Shown one piece after another: positions 35,893 to 47,400 of a stretch of 64,000 bases of DNA (position 1 is the first letter of the stretch; each line of letters starts with the position of its first letter). The translations under genes and the position numbers were made by a program. The stretch is taken from positions 354,001 through 418,000 of the forward strand of contig JALIZF010001685.1 of assembly GCA_029948255.1 (NCBI GenBank), given 5' to 3'. The notes under the pieces are model-generated. The model worked only from the letters and a program-made list of their open reading frames with translations. It did no database searches and had not been told where the DNA came from. The DNA is from Telmatactis stephensoni. Taxonomy: Eukaryota; Cnidaria; Anthozoa; Actiniaria; Isophelliidae.

Positions 35893-36835
35893 ATAGAGTT
35901 CAAAAAGTGAACCCATTGAAACACAAAACTGCCGGATGCGCGGGGGCGAAATCCATATTTCGTCTTCCGCCCTAGCTTGTTCGATTCATCGACTTTTATT
36001 TCTGATTTATCAAGTAGTGTTTCATGGATTTAGTATTTGAACTCTACATCTTTTTCAGGTTTACTAACACATTTTCCTTTTAATTAGTACTCTTTCAGTT
36101 GTTTTCAACGTTTTTACTAACGCGTTTTCCTGGTTCAGGTTTTACTTATATTTTCCCTTTTCTTTTTCAGCTGTTTGCAACGTTTCTCTATTCTTCCTTT
36201 TCCATTTAGATTTTTCCGTCTTGTATTTCTCAGTTGATTTACTAACACGCCATAGAGTCCAAAAACTCTATCTATGAACCATAACAGTAACTAAATTAAA
36301 TTTCCATATATTTTTAACATTACGCATATGAGTTTTTTCTCGTTTGGCTATAAACAAACGATTTCTGCATTATCAAGTCATGTTTCATGGATTTAGTATT
36401 TGAACTCTACATCTCTTTCAGCATTTACTAACACATTTTCCTTTAGTATATCTTTCAGTTGTTTTCAACATTTTGTTAACTTGTTTTCCTTTTTAGATTC
36501 TACTTATCCTTTCCCTTTTCTATTTCAGGTGTTTGCAACGTTGCTCATTATCATTTTCCTTTAGATTTAGATTCTTTTCTCGTTTTTCTTATTTGATCTA
36601 ACACACCATAGAGACCAAAACTCAATCCATGAAACACAAGTGACTAAATCTACCACCTTTTTTCTAACGCAACCGTATATAGCTATCAGTAAAACGGTGG
36701 ATTATTTTGCCATAATGCATTCCACAGTAATATGTTTCGTGGATTTAGTATTTGAACTCTACATCTCTTTCAGGGTTTACTAACATTTTTTCTTGCCGAG
36801 TATTTTTCAGTTGTGTTTAACGTTTGTTTGATGAC
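35893..36835 (+). repeat. Three tandem copies of a ~360-bp repeat with splice-acceptor-like ends
   Basis: GGATTTAGTATTTGAACTCT recurs at about 36027, 36392 and 36745. Each is followed by ACATCTCTTTCAG-TTTACTAACA and, in the first two, by a second CAG-TGTTTGCAACGTT. CATAGAG-CCAAAA and a CCATGAAACACAA-like block complete the unit. Confidence 0.75.
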
Positions 36836-37071
36836 TACTGGGTGTTCGTGTTTCCACGTGTTTCACGGGACGATTTGCAACGACAATTTTACTCGCAATG
36901 CCGTTACGAGAAAATATGGTGGCAAAACGCGAACATTTGTCATATTGTTTAGAAACTTCTGTCATAATTTATCATTCCAGATGTTTGCAACTGAACAAGG
37001 AGTTCCCAATATATGGAAGCATTTGGTGATGTGACGGCTCTTCGACCAAAGACGAGATATACTCAAGGGTG

Positions 37072-37722
37072 TTAAGGCTTGGCATTTTTCAATTTCTCAA
37101 AAATCTAGCTTTTCTAAATATCTTCGTGTGGTTTCAACGTCTGTTGTTCAACTTAAGCATGAAGGTAATACTAGAGATTCTTAGGATGTGAAACGCTAAA
37201 TCAATGGTAAAGGATGGTCACGTGACCGGAAATTCATTAAATCAGAAATTTGCAAATGGGCTGGCGAAGATTTTACTTTTCAAAAACATTTTCATTTAGA
37301 ACTATTAAGCTAGTCAGGTTAAACAAGAATCAGTTCGGAATGGTTGACTTTTTCTTATTTCAAGGAAGATAATGAGCAAAGTTTTGTTTAATACCTTGGT
37401 CACGTGACCTATTTTGTAAAATATTTTGCCACGAAAATGAGAAAGTTATCTATTCCGGACAGAAACCTGCGTAGTGGCTCCTAAGAAACACGTTTATAAA
37501 GAAATATATTTTTTCGAAGTAAAACCCATCGGCCCATTTGAATTTATCGATTTTCACATTTCTGAGGTCACGTGACCACTCAAAAATGTAATTATTATAC
37601 TTGAAATACGGAGAGCCCTAAGATACACCTAGGTGCCAAATCTCACTTTTCTAGGTAAAATTTTAACAGAGTTATGCTAGAAACTGCAATTATGGAAAAA
37701 GCCAAGCCTTAACACCCTTGAG
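37072..37722. mobile_element. MITE with CTCAAGGGTGTTAAGGCTTG ends, 651 bp
   Basis: Perfect inverted ends CTCAAGGGTGTTAAGGCTTG(GC) and (GC)CAAGCCTTAACACCCTTGAG, bordered by TA. A TTAA also lies inside each end. It carries three perfect GGTCACGTGACC palindromes. Confidence 0.85.
37216..37577. promoter_or_regulatory. Three GGTCACGTGACC palindromes in a MITE
   Basis: Exact 12-bp palindromes at 37216-37227, 37398-37409 and 37566-37577. CACGTG with TC/GA flanks is the consensus for bHLH-zip factors of the MITF/TFE and USF kinds. Binding is inference; the sites are seen directly. Confidence 0.55.
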
Positions 37723-37923
37723 TAATTTCACTTTACTTCCGTTTCTTTCTTTTCTTTTTTATTTCTCCTTCAATCATTTTCATTTGAACTAATTTTGATA
37801 AAATTTTGAGAAGTAAATCAATTAATAAATTGAGCTAAACTTTAAACTAAATCAAATAAAAACTAAAATACAATAAAGTAAAAAAATGCTGATAAACTTT
37901 TGATAAAAAATAGATCACTTTTT

Positions 37924-38864
37924 GTATCTACTGCAGAATGCAGTAGATACTATGTCATCGTGTTGAAAATGGATATACTTCATACTTCACTCAAATTATG
38001 AGATCACGGTATTTGGTATTCACCAGAACATGCATGAGTTCTGACACGAAGTTCTATGCTTGTTAACAATAGAAATGTGTTAACAATAGAAAAGTCGGAA
38101 TATTTTCGGAAAATACACGGGAACAAACAAGCAAAGGCGAAATGACATACGAATCGACGACCGAATGTCTTTCGGAATCACGGACAGGTAACTGACAAGC
38201 ACGAAGTTCCATGTGACTGACGACTGTTGACAAGCTTGACAGGAATTCAAGTCAAAAATCTCAGTGGTAAGTGATGTTTTTAACAATGTTTTTATGCCCA
38301 TCGATAAGGTTCAACTTTAATAGAATGTGTCAGGTTTATTTTTATAGAGAATTTTTAAATCATTATTCAATTTTGAAGTCGTTTTTGAGCGGCGGTAAGT
38401 AATACAATATTGAAGTGTTGATCGTCTCGATCTCGTTTGAGCCTTTCGCAAATGTTCTATCTATTAGAAACACTGAGTAAACAAGTTTACAACGATTGCA
38501 TGTAAATTATCATCAAATAAATAACTCACTTCATTATATAATATTTCAGCTCCTATTAAGGAAATGTAATGACCTTCAGTATGTACGAAGAGCTCAAACG
38601 TGGATCTTGATTGCAAGGCCAAACAAACACTAGCAATTCCTTTTATAAAACCTATGAAAGCTGTCGATGGACGTAAAAACATTGTTAAAAATATCACTTA
38701 CCAAGTTTTTCCGAACGTTTAATTTCCGAACGACATCTGAGTCGAGGTAATAACAAACAGCCCTGTCCAACTCCAGTAAAATTCTTCATCATTCTTCGTG
38801 TTTTTCTTTTCAATGCATTTCACATTGTCAAACATATTTCTATAACACTCCTGCAGTAGATACA
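37924..38864. repeat. Possible element with GTATCTACTGCAG ends
   Basis: GTATCTACTGCAG at 37924-37936 is immediately followed by its own complement and is mirrored by CTGCAGTAGATAC at about 38849-38863. The rest of the interval shows no other inverted match. Confidence 0.35.
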
Positions 38865-39719
38865 TGCACCTTTCAGGTGCCTTTTATTTAACATGGGCGT
38901 CATAGACCATACCGTCACGTACAACTTTGTCTGTCATCATCAATTCTTTCCATCTTGATTCTTTCCATTTCTTCTCGACCACTTTACCGTAAGTGATTTC
39001 TTTATCGTTTCAGATGTTTGCAACTTGAGAAGTTCCAGCAACGTATTCTTCGATTTCTACATTGGGCACCTACAAGATCATTGGTCTTCATCTGCTGTTG
39101 ATTTTTGTCCAGGATTCCAAGGTAGTGTGTTGTCCTAGCTAGTCAGCTTTTAAAAATGTCATTCCTCAAGATCGCATGATGTCTATATCTCCAAGTCTTA
39201 GCATTAGTCTAAGTCGGGCTCCCTGTGGTCGCATGTCTAATTATGTATTAATTTCTTTCGTTTCGATTCAGGTGGTGATTATAGAACGATGTCATTTCCA
39301 GCCCTAACGTCCTGCGTATTGTGCGTAAAAGATCGTCCTAGTCACCATTGGTGAAGTGTCCAAAGTGGGAAAATCTCGAAAACTGGAATACCTCGAGGAG
39401 ATCCAAGTGGAGCCGACATCATTGAAGGACAACGCCTTTTGAAATTTTTTTGAATAAATTTGAAAACTCGTCTTTTTTCTTTGTTTTCGGGGTTACTACT
39501 TCATGTATTAAATGGAACTATTCAAGTAATACTGGACTCGGTAACTCGGTTGGATTTTTTATTTGCGTAACTTGAATGTTTTTTCATGTGGTCATACATG
39601 GAGTACTAACCTTTTTCGCGCCTAAGAAACTAAATGCGCCGTGTTGGTGTAGACGGAAGTCTGCACCATAGCAAAAAAGATGCGATTCCAAATTCATCTT
39701 GAGTGTTGATCAGAGACTA

Positions 39720-39843
39720 AGAGTATGTTTACACTAAGGTAGGACTACCCAAATACTAAGGTGTTAGCCCTTTTGTTGTCTTTTCTGATGGTAGATATTC
39801 CTTCGGCTAGAGTCACCCTTTCCTAGTGTAAGCATGTTCCATG
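39720..39843. mobile_element. Short MITE
   Basis: GTATGTTTACACTAAGGTAGG on the left and CCTTTCCTAGTGTAAGCATG on the right are imperfect inverted copies. Confidence 0.5.
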
Positions 39844-39876
39844 TTACTGGCATTTTCAACTTCGATAAGATTTTTG

Positions 39877-40515
39877 TACAATGGCGGCGGTCTTACAGAA
39901 CATTGAACTGTAGTTATTTTACCATTAACAATGGCTGCTGACAAGTTAATCATTGTCAATTAAGGGTGTGCTACCTATAGTTAATTGTTCTGTGACTGTA
40001 GCCAATGTTAACAACCAAGAATAAGAGTGAGATGACTACAGTTAAATGTTCTGTGACCCTGGCCATTGGAACATTTTAACTGCAGTTATCTTGCTCTTAT
40101 AATCAACATTGGTTGTCACCATAGTAACCATGGTCAAAAGTGAGTGTGTTTTTATGTTCGGACGAGACCGCAGGCACTGGTTACCAACTGTTGACAACCC
40201 ATGTTGAGGGTGAACTACAGTGAAGTTTCTGATAAGACCGCGACAACATTGGAACATTTAACTGTAATTATAATTGTTAAAGGTGGGTTAACGATAGTCC
40301 GATTTACATGACAACCGCCGTGCCATAAAACGTTTGTCGTATAAATTGGACTTGTAGTTAAATGTTCTGATGTGACCGCGGCCATTAAAACATTTAACTA
40401 TACCTTGACACACTTTTAACAATGGTTACTATGACGACTGTTGGTAAGGGAAATATAACCACAGTTAAATGTTTTGATGAGACGGCGGCGATTGGGACGC
40501 CATTTAACTATAGTT
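39877..40515. repeat. Cluster of alternating AACATTTAACTGTAGTTAT words
   Basis: ACAGTTAAATGTTCTG and its complement GAACATTTAACTGTAG appear about ten times in both orientations, separated by CCATTGG, GACCGCGG and AACAATGG-type words. The cluster would fold on itself extensively. Confidence 0.65.
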
Positions 40516-40554
40516 CTCTCACTTTTTTCCAATGTTCACAATGTTATTGAAAAA

Positions 40555-40875
40555 AGTTCGACTATACGTTTTGCTTTTTGATTCATGCCGAGTATTCGTA
40601 CATAACTGTCCATGTTCAAGGCAATGACGGACTGTTGTTACTTGCGCTAGCTATTTGTACATAGAATAATACATCGAAAATGCTAAACTAAAAAATAACT
40701 ATAAAATAAACAAATATAAATTAAATTGATAAAATTAAATATATCCTAACTAATATCATTCCATGTACAAATAGCTCGCGCAAGTAACGTTATTCCATCG
40801 CTATCCTGAAGATGGACAATTATGTCCGAAAGCTTGGCATGAATTTAAATGGCAAAACTTGGTCGAACTAGTTTC
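40555..40875. mobile_element. Fold-back MITE
   Basis: GTTTTGC...TTCATGCCGAG on the left and CTTGGCATGAA...GGCAAAAC on the right are inverted. The inner pair TTACTTGCGCTAGCTATTTG / CAAATAGCTCGCGCAAGTAA is nearly perfect. Confidence 0.7.
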
Positions 40876-41632
40876 AATTACGTCCTATGTACACATCATT
40901 GATAGAATTTTATATTATAAACCAAGGCATTGCGTTTATTTTAAAACGTTGGGTCTCGGCTGCTTGGCCCGATTAGCTGCGCTCTCTCCCCAAAGGAAAA
41001 ATATATATAGATATTGTAATATAAAGTAATATATGGGCGAAATAAACGAGTTGTTGTTGTTGTTGTTTATTATGCTCTTATATTTATACATACCTAGTTT
41101 ATGGCATGAGTTGGCCGGGGGGGACACCTATAAAGCGCACTGGAAAAAGTAGTCCAGAAACAAAACCAATGTTTAAGATGATTTTTTTTTCTGAGCAAGA
41201 AAGATAAATTAGATCATTAGTATTGCAATCTAAACCAAATGATCTAAAATCCTGCTAATAAAGTTTAAGGAAAAATTAAAAACATTCCTTGTTAACTATC
41301 AAAATTAGCGATAATTGAGTTCACAAAGACTACAAAACTGTGTAAATGTGTGATTGTAACCCAATAAGAAGACATGAGGTTGGTTAAAATAAAACGAGTA
41401 TTGATAAGTGTATTGTAAATCGTAAGTGAAGGAGGTCGGTCTTCATTGTTATTACTGATTTTTAATATATATTATGCCCCTACAAATGTGAAAAAAAAGA
41501 AAATAATGCAAAATAAAGGAGAGTCGAGTTGATTTGGTTAGTGCTTTTATTTTAACCTACGGCAAAAATTTATAGGGATCTCGCACCTGGTGGACGCCTC
41601 GCTGATGGGAATACACTCTCTTTCTTCTAATA

Positions 41633-41835
41633 AGCCTAGTTTACACGAGCGACGGAAATGCGAACGCAATAAAATGAAGATATACTATGGCCAGTGTATT
41701 CGCACAAACGCTATCCACACGATAAAAACTCGAGCGCGCGCACAAACCCGAGCGCAAGAAAGTAAAAAACTTTCCATCCCTTGCGTTTGCATTTCCGTTT
41801 CCGTCACTCGAGTGAACCAGGATTTTATCAACCAC
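41633..41835. mobile_element. Fold-back MITE with GTTTACACGAGCGACGGAAA ends
   Basis: GAGCGACGGAAATGCGAACGC on the left and GCGTTTGCATTTCCG...GTCACTCGAGTGAACC on the right are imperfect inverted copies. Confidence 0.6.
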
Positions 41836-42779
41836 ATTAATTGAAACGAGCCAGATATTTTTGTCATTTGAACTTTGTTTACGTTAGACCATCTAATTGG
41901 ATTAATTTTGGCCTTAAGACAAGTTAGGGTAGTCAAAAGCCCAGCCCGTCCTTTTCCCCTCTTTCCTTTCTCCTCCGCTCCCCTCTCCCCGTCCCTGACG
42001 CCCTGGGTCTCCGAGGACGTTACGCGCAGCTCTAAATGATTGCCCGCTGGGGTGCCTGTGGACCTGATAATTCTAAGAAAGCGAAATTGATGGAGGATGT
42101 TTCTTGGCGGTTTTTATTATACCTATTTCAATAATAAACAGTTGTCGGTATCAAGCCTACGCGACTCACCCGAAAGGGATTACGCGAAGAAATTACTTAA
42201 GTTATAAAACCACAAAAATCCCATACGATTACTCAAATTCAAGTTGCTCTGACCTTATACACTCAAGAACTTCACTTACTGATGCAAAAATAAATATCAA
42301 AGCCAAAACAAATGCACAGTTTTGCTACTACCCATGCTCCTTTTCGGTCTAGTCGCGTGGGTTTGAGAGCTCTCATACGACAACCTTTTTTGAAATAGGT
42401 GTATGTTAGTAACAGGAAGTTGATGTCATCGCAGTTTGTATCCTTGCGAGCATTTAAAAGAATTCTTACATAGGGCCCTGGGCACGCGTGATAGCGTCAA
42501 GCTCCTGTTAATAAAAATAACCTTAAGCTCCGAGCACTTCGCAGTTTTGCGAGTACATAACAACATCAATGGCTATTATGCATATTTTATTTCAGTCTTG
42601 TTGTTTGCTTTGATATTATTACTTAGGCATAAGCTACAACTGTTCAAGTGACCTTTATGTAGTAACAGATGCGACAGATTTGCTGGTTGCTGTGTAATAA
42701 AGATAGAAAATAGAACCAAAAGTGCTTGTATTTGTTTCAAGGCAGAAACGGAACTGAAATAAACTTTTTTCAAAGGTTC

Positions 42780-42985
42780 GAATTATCGAAAGTAATCGAG
42801 CTGGGTTAATTTTTCCTCGGGAGCCGAGAATTAGTTCGAGTTTGCATGCGAACCATGCGGGTATCGAATAATCGAGGGTTCGAGAAATCGAGGGTAAAAT
42901 TAAAGCAAATCCAAGAGAAACAACAAGCGGTTCGAGTTATCAGGAGGTTCGAGAAACCGAGGGTTCGACAAACCGGGATTCTACT
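42780..42985. mobile_element. Fragment of a pogo/Tigger-like repeat
   Basis: Repeated GGTTCGAG-AAT/ATCGAG words (for example GAGGGTTCGAGAAATCGAGG), as often seen at ends of pogo-like elements. Similar complementary words occur at 48765-48935. Confidence 0.45.
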
Positions 42986-43792
42986 GTTGTTGAATGGTTG
43001 TCATAACTGCTTTGGTTCTGATTTACGTGCCGCCGTTGTCTTGGGAACATTCGCACAAGACAAATTATTTGACTTCAGTAACCATTGTCACTCTGAATTC
43101 AGTGTTATATAAGAAAATATTTATCACAATATGTATTTCATTCTCCGATCTTACTCCGAATAATACTGAATAAAATCTGATTAAAAATATATTCGTAAAT
43201 AAAAATGATACTATGAACTTCCTATCACAATATGTCGTCGCACCAATGACAAACGAAGTAAAATGAATAATGAACTTGCACGCATGCTGTCTTTCAAAGA
43301 AAAGACTTGCAAAAGAGAATAGGTTCGATCCAAGCTATCTAGTAGAACCTGAGTCAAAGGGAGACACAGTCAAAGTCAGTCAGTACTGAGAGGAAGGATG
43401 AGGGCCCCTGAAAATGGCTTCTAAGTTCTGCAACCGTTACGTTTTTCGTGTTATCAAAGATACTAAATAGCTGTAATCATTATATTTTATCTAATTTGAT
43501 GATGAACCGAGATGCATGAGAGAGAATATGCAGTTTGACTTTTTACTTGTACGTGATATGGACTTATGGACTTATGGACTTATGCTTGTTCATACAGAGA
43601 AAATTGCGTGTCCGCACACGAACGAGTATATTACGATATTCTCAACACAAGAAGATTAAATCCGTATCTCCAAACGGTCATGTGAAATCCTCTATTTTCT
43701 TTTGTTGACCGCAGTAGTTCTGCCTCATCGCGCGAGAAGCTATGCGCGCCTGTGTACGGAAACTATTCATCGGCTTTCCTTGATCTGTAAGG

Positions 43793-44211
43793 GGAAACCA
43801 TTCGAGTGTTTCCCGCCACTTTTGAACCGTATGTCGACACAAGTAAACTTTTATTTGAATTTAAACATGTTTTTCAGTAATCTTGGTACTTGTTAGAGGA
43901 AGTAAATTGAGTGTTTCTCGGCCGCTAGCCTTGTTTTGACCAACGATCCCCTTTGACGCAGTTTGTGTTTATCGCTGTCAGCGCAAATTGCGTCAAAGCG
44001 TCACCTTCAACAACAGTTTTTTCCTATTTCGACTTGTGATTGGCTGTCAGTAAGAGGAAGCCATTTGAGTGTTTTCCCGCCGTTGGCAGAGCAGTGCAGC
44101 ACGCGTCGAAGCAAGAATAAATTCTGATTGGACAAAACTATACCGTACATGTAAGTAACTTTGTTATTGGCTAATTCTCGGAGGAAACCATTCGAGTGTT
44201 TCCCGCCATTG
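43793..44211 (+). promoter_or_regulatory. Repeated GGAAACCATTCGAGTGTTTC module with E2F-like TTTCCCGCC
   Basis: The block (G)GGAAACCATTCGAGTGTTTC-CCGCC occurs at about 43793-43817, 44054-44081 and 44183-44207, with a weaker copy near 43899. Each of the three ends in TTTCCCGCC (43809, 44073, 44199), an exact E2F consensus. The last lies about 230 bp before the ATG of the PAN/fibrinogen gene. A regulatory role is inferred; a transposon end is the alternative. Confidence 0.5.
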
Positions 44212-44435
44212 GTGACACATAGGCGTCCAAACAATTGAATAAGAAGTTCTTTTTTATCATTACAAATGTTCAAAGACGTGGTTTCTAGGAGATATATGTC
44301 AGCTGCGCCAATGACTTTTTAATGAAAAGTAAACAACCATAAATGATGACCCTGCTTATATGACAAAGTTCAGTACTTCTAGCAAACCCTACGTTGGTAA
44401 CATATTAATACTTTCGACATCTCCGCGGCTAAAAA

Positions 44436-47400
44436 ATGTCTCTAAACTTTTATCTTCGACTTCTTTATTGTTTCTTCTTATTTTGTGCGCTCAGAGAAAG
44501 TGTACTGGCTTTTTATCCACATGTTTTTCAAGACAAAATCATAACAAAAGGAATTTTTAGTGTACGGACGAATGTTGATTGGCTAGGCTGTATTGAGGAT
44601 TGCATGGCTTCCAAGCATTGTCTTTCGTACAATTTTGATGTTGGCAATTCAAGCAATAAGAGATGCGAGCTCAGTAGTTGTGGGATTTTGAGGCAAGGAG
44701 ACTGTGCGAAAAACTTGCTTCGTTTTCAAGAGGCTTCGTCTATCAGCAACTCAAGGAGACTACAAAGGTAATTGATTGTTTTACTGTTTGTTTCTTACTT
44801 TTCTCTCGTGTTCTTTCTCTCTGAAGATTGCGTGCGAAAAGATTACCACGTTTTTTGCTTTTCTTTCCTGTTTGGAATTAAAAAATGTAATCTATATACT
44901 AATTAATTGTCTCCACTTTTCTGATGTATTATATCATAAAATGTATTAAACTATTATTTGAGATATTCAGTATTTCCAAAACATGCCCTCTAGCAAGCCG
45001 TAATGTTTTTGATAATCTGAATCTAGTCAAATTAAGCATTTTTTCCAAAACAAATGTTTCTTCGAAAAGAAAAGTTGTCAAAAAGTCTTCTACGACTTCC
45101 CTTTGAGCCAATATCATGCGCTTAATTTTTCTCTCTCTCGAAGAAACAATATCGGACATTTATTTATGTCAAAACACTCCAGGCGAAATTGCCCTTCGAA
45201 ATATAAACAGAGATTTTTAAGTTCTGACATTTAGTGTTGTTGTTGTTTGGTCGAGAAATAGCCTTTATTTTAGAGCTCGTTAACTTTCATCGTTAATCAT
45301 AATTAATATTAACCAACACTCCACTATCGAGTTGTAAAAAACAAAATCTGAAATTGCAGCTTAGAAAATTTGTCAAGTTTTCCTGATCTAACTTGAACTG
45401 AATTGTTGCGAGGAGTCGTTATAAAATACTTATATTTTCTCAATTCAAAACCCATCTTTTCGCAGTAATTTTTGTTTAATTAAGTGAATATTAGTACACA
45501 AAATATTTTCAGAATTAAACTTTTGGGCATGGCAGCATTTTCAAGAAAGCTCCTCAGTGTAAGTGTAAAAAAAGCGTACTGCTGTTATTCTGTGTCGTTT
45601 GTAAAGTGGAATGAAAATATGCTATCAAAAGCGCACAAAACACAGTGATGGCCAAATCCAGGGTTTCCAAAAGGGAGATTCGATCCAAAACTACATAAAC
45701 ACATCGCCATTAAAGTTTTCAGAATAAACTTTCAAAAGTATAAAGGGGCAACAGAAACGAGGATACGAACCAACCAGAAGAAGAAGTACCAAACACTAAA
45801 ATAATAGTATTATTAGTTTTATTCCACTGAACTTGTAAAGAACATGATCCTCCAGCTTCATAAAACCCATGGAACCACCCTGGATCCGCTACTGGCTGAA
45901 ACAATCAATTATGTGCGATTTTTGGGTTCTCCTAATGAATAACCTTAACGTATTGTCAATAGTATAAACAAATTTAAAGTGCGTTGGCCGGCCAATTCAA
46001 CGCTGATATCTCTCGAAATGAGGCACGCGCTATTCCGGATAAATTTAATAGCACACCTTTTTTCTCAGTTTCATTGAGAAAAACGTGTGAAGGGAGACCT
46101 AACCGTGCCAACAAGGTGCCTTTTCGTGAGGAGCCTAACAAGCAGTTTGGCTCGATGACAACACCCACTTAGCTCGCGGACTTCAATTCACTTTCACTTA
46201 GAATTTCTTATCGAGACTCGATCAAATACAAAATGCAACCGTAATCCAATATCTGGCTAATAAGAATATAACAAGAAAGTGGAAGTCTTTGAAGGAGAAA
46301 AAAATTTCCGTCGGAAAACTGTGGAGCTGGAACTTTGCTACGGTTTTCGAATTGCTGCCGGTCCGAACCATTGCGAAAAGGGTTCAGTGTTTAGCTAAGA
46401 AGAATCGGCTTACGTAATACGTACGTATAGCATTTACATTGAAAGAAGAGGAGAGAAGAAAAGAGAATAAAAAAGGAGTGGAATGGGAAGGAAAGGAGAG
46501 GAGAATAGAAAGGAGAAAGGAATTAAAGAGATCAGAGAGGGAAAAACAACTAATTAAAAGGTTTTGCGTGCTTTTTATTAATTGTAGTTCATGTTATCTG
46601 TTATTTTATAATCTTATACCAATACATACACGCAAATGGATATTGAATGAGTTTATGCGATAAAATCTACAATAAATCACTCGAAGAGATACTTAAAAGC
46701 GTGCCGAGTTTCTACAACTTTACGATATCGAGTCCTGAAACCGAAAATAAAACATGCTTACATAAAAAGCACTTTAAAAAAGTTAAAGATATTGTTTTCT
46801 AAAAACACAAAAACTAATGACAAGTTAGAACTTTTATCATTGTTGTTTATTGTAAATATTGTACTCAAGCCAATTAATGAGAAAGTCATTAGAAAAGTAA
46901 CGATATATCACAAAAAAATTATTGTAACGAACATAATTCAACGGCGAAATAAATAAACGATGTCAATGACCAATCAGCATTCATTGATGAATGAATATAA
47001 TTATTATGAGACTGAAGCGATCCTTAAAATCATGGTCAAAAATGTAAAAAAAAATTCTTGCAGTTTTCGTCCAAAAAAGACTAAAAAGGCAAATATCTAT
47101 AATACCGAGAAAGTTTCTGAGGAAAAAAAAGGGAAAAAAAAGAATTGCTCGACCGCCGGGATTCGAACCTGCTACCAAAAGCAAATTAGTATGCTAATTT
47201 TATGCAAAACGTAAAAATCGGACCATGCATCCAGACAAATGCTGAATCATCGCATGTTACGTATAGGATGGAGATTTCGGCCCCTTCCGCGCTATCCGGT
47301 AGAACGCAGCGAGCTTCGCAGTCAAAGAGGGAGGAAACAGTCGGACCCTAGGCCATAAATAACTGCACCTTACCACTAGACTAACTGGTCTACTGAGGGA

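Larger units (their letters stand above)
32741..39470 (+). other. Weak candidate spliced transcription unit (short protein or lncRNA)
   Basis: Possible exons: 32741-32781 (ATGAAGAAGAAATTTG to CAAAG, donor GTAAGC), 33404-33431 (acceptor TTTTCTAG, donor GTTAGT), 39014-39118 (acceptor CGTTTCAG, donor GTAGTG) and 39271-39355 onward (acceptor GATTCAG), with AATAAA at 39460. The phases join (2, 1, 1) into a frame of about 85 codons ending DRPSHHW. No domain is recognised. Between them, a triplicated repeat carries decoy acceptors of the same CAG-NTGTTTGCAAC form. This could equally be a noncoding RNA or coincidence. Confidence 0.25.

Noticed and set aside
37924..37950. CTGCAGAATGCAG palindrome as a restriction or regulatory site of note
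   Set aside because: Short and explained as the possible end of a repeat; no further support.
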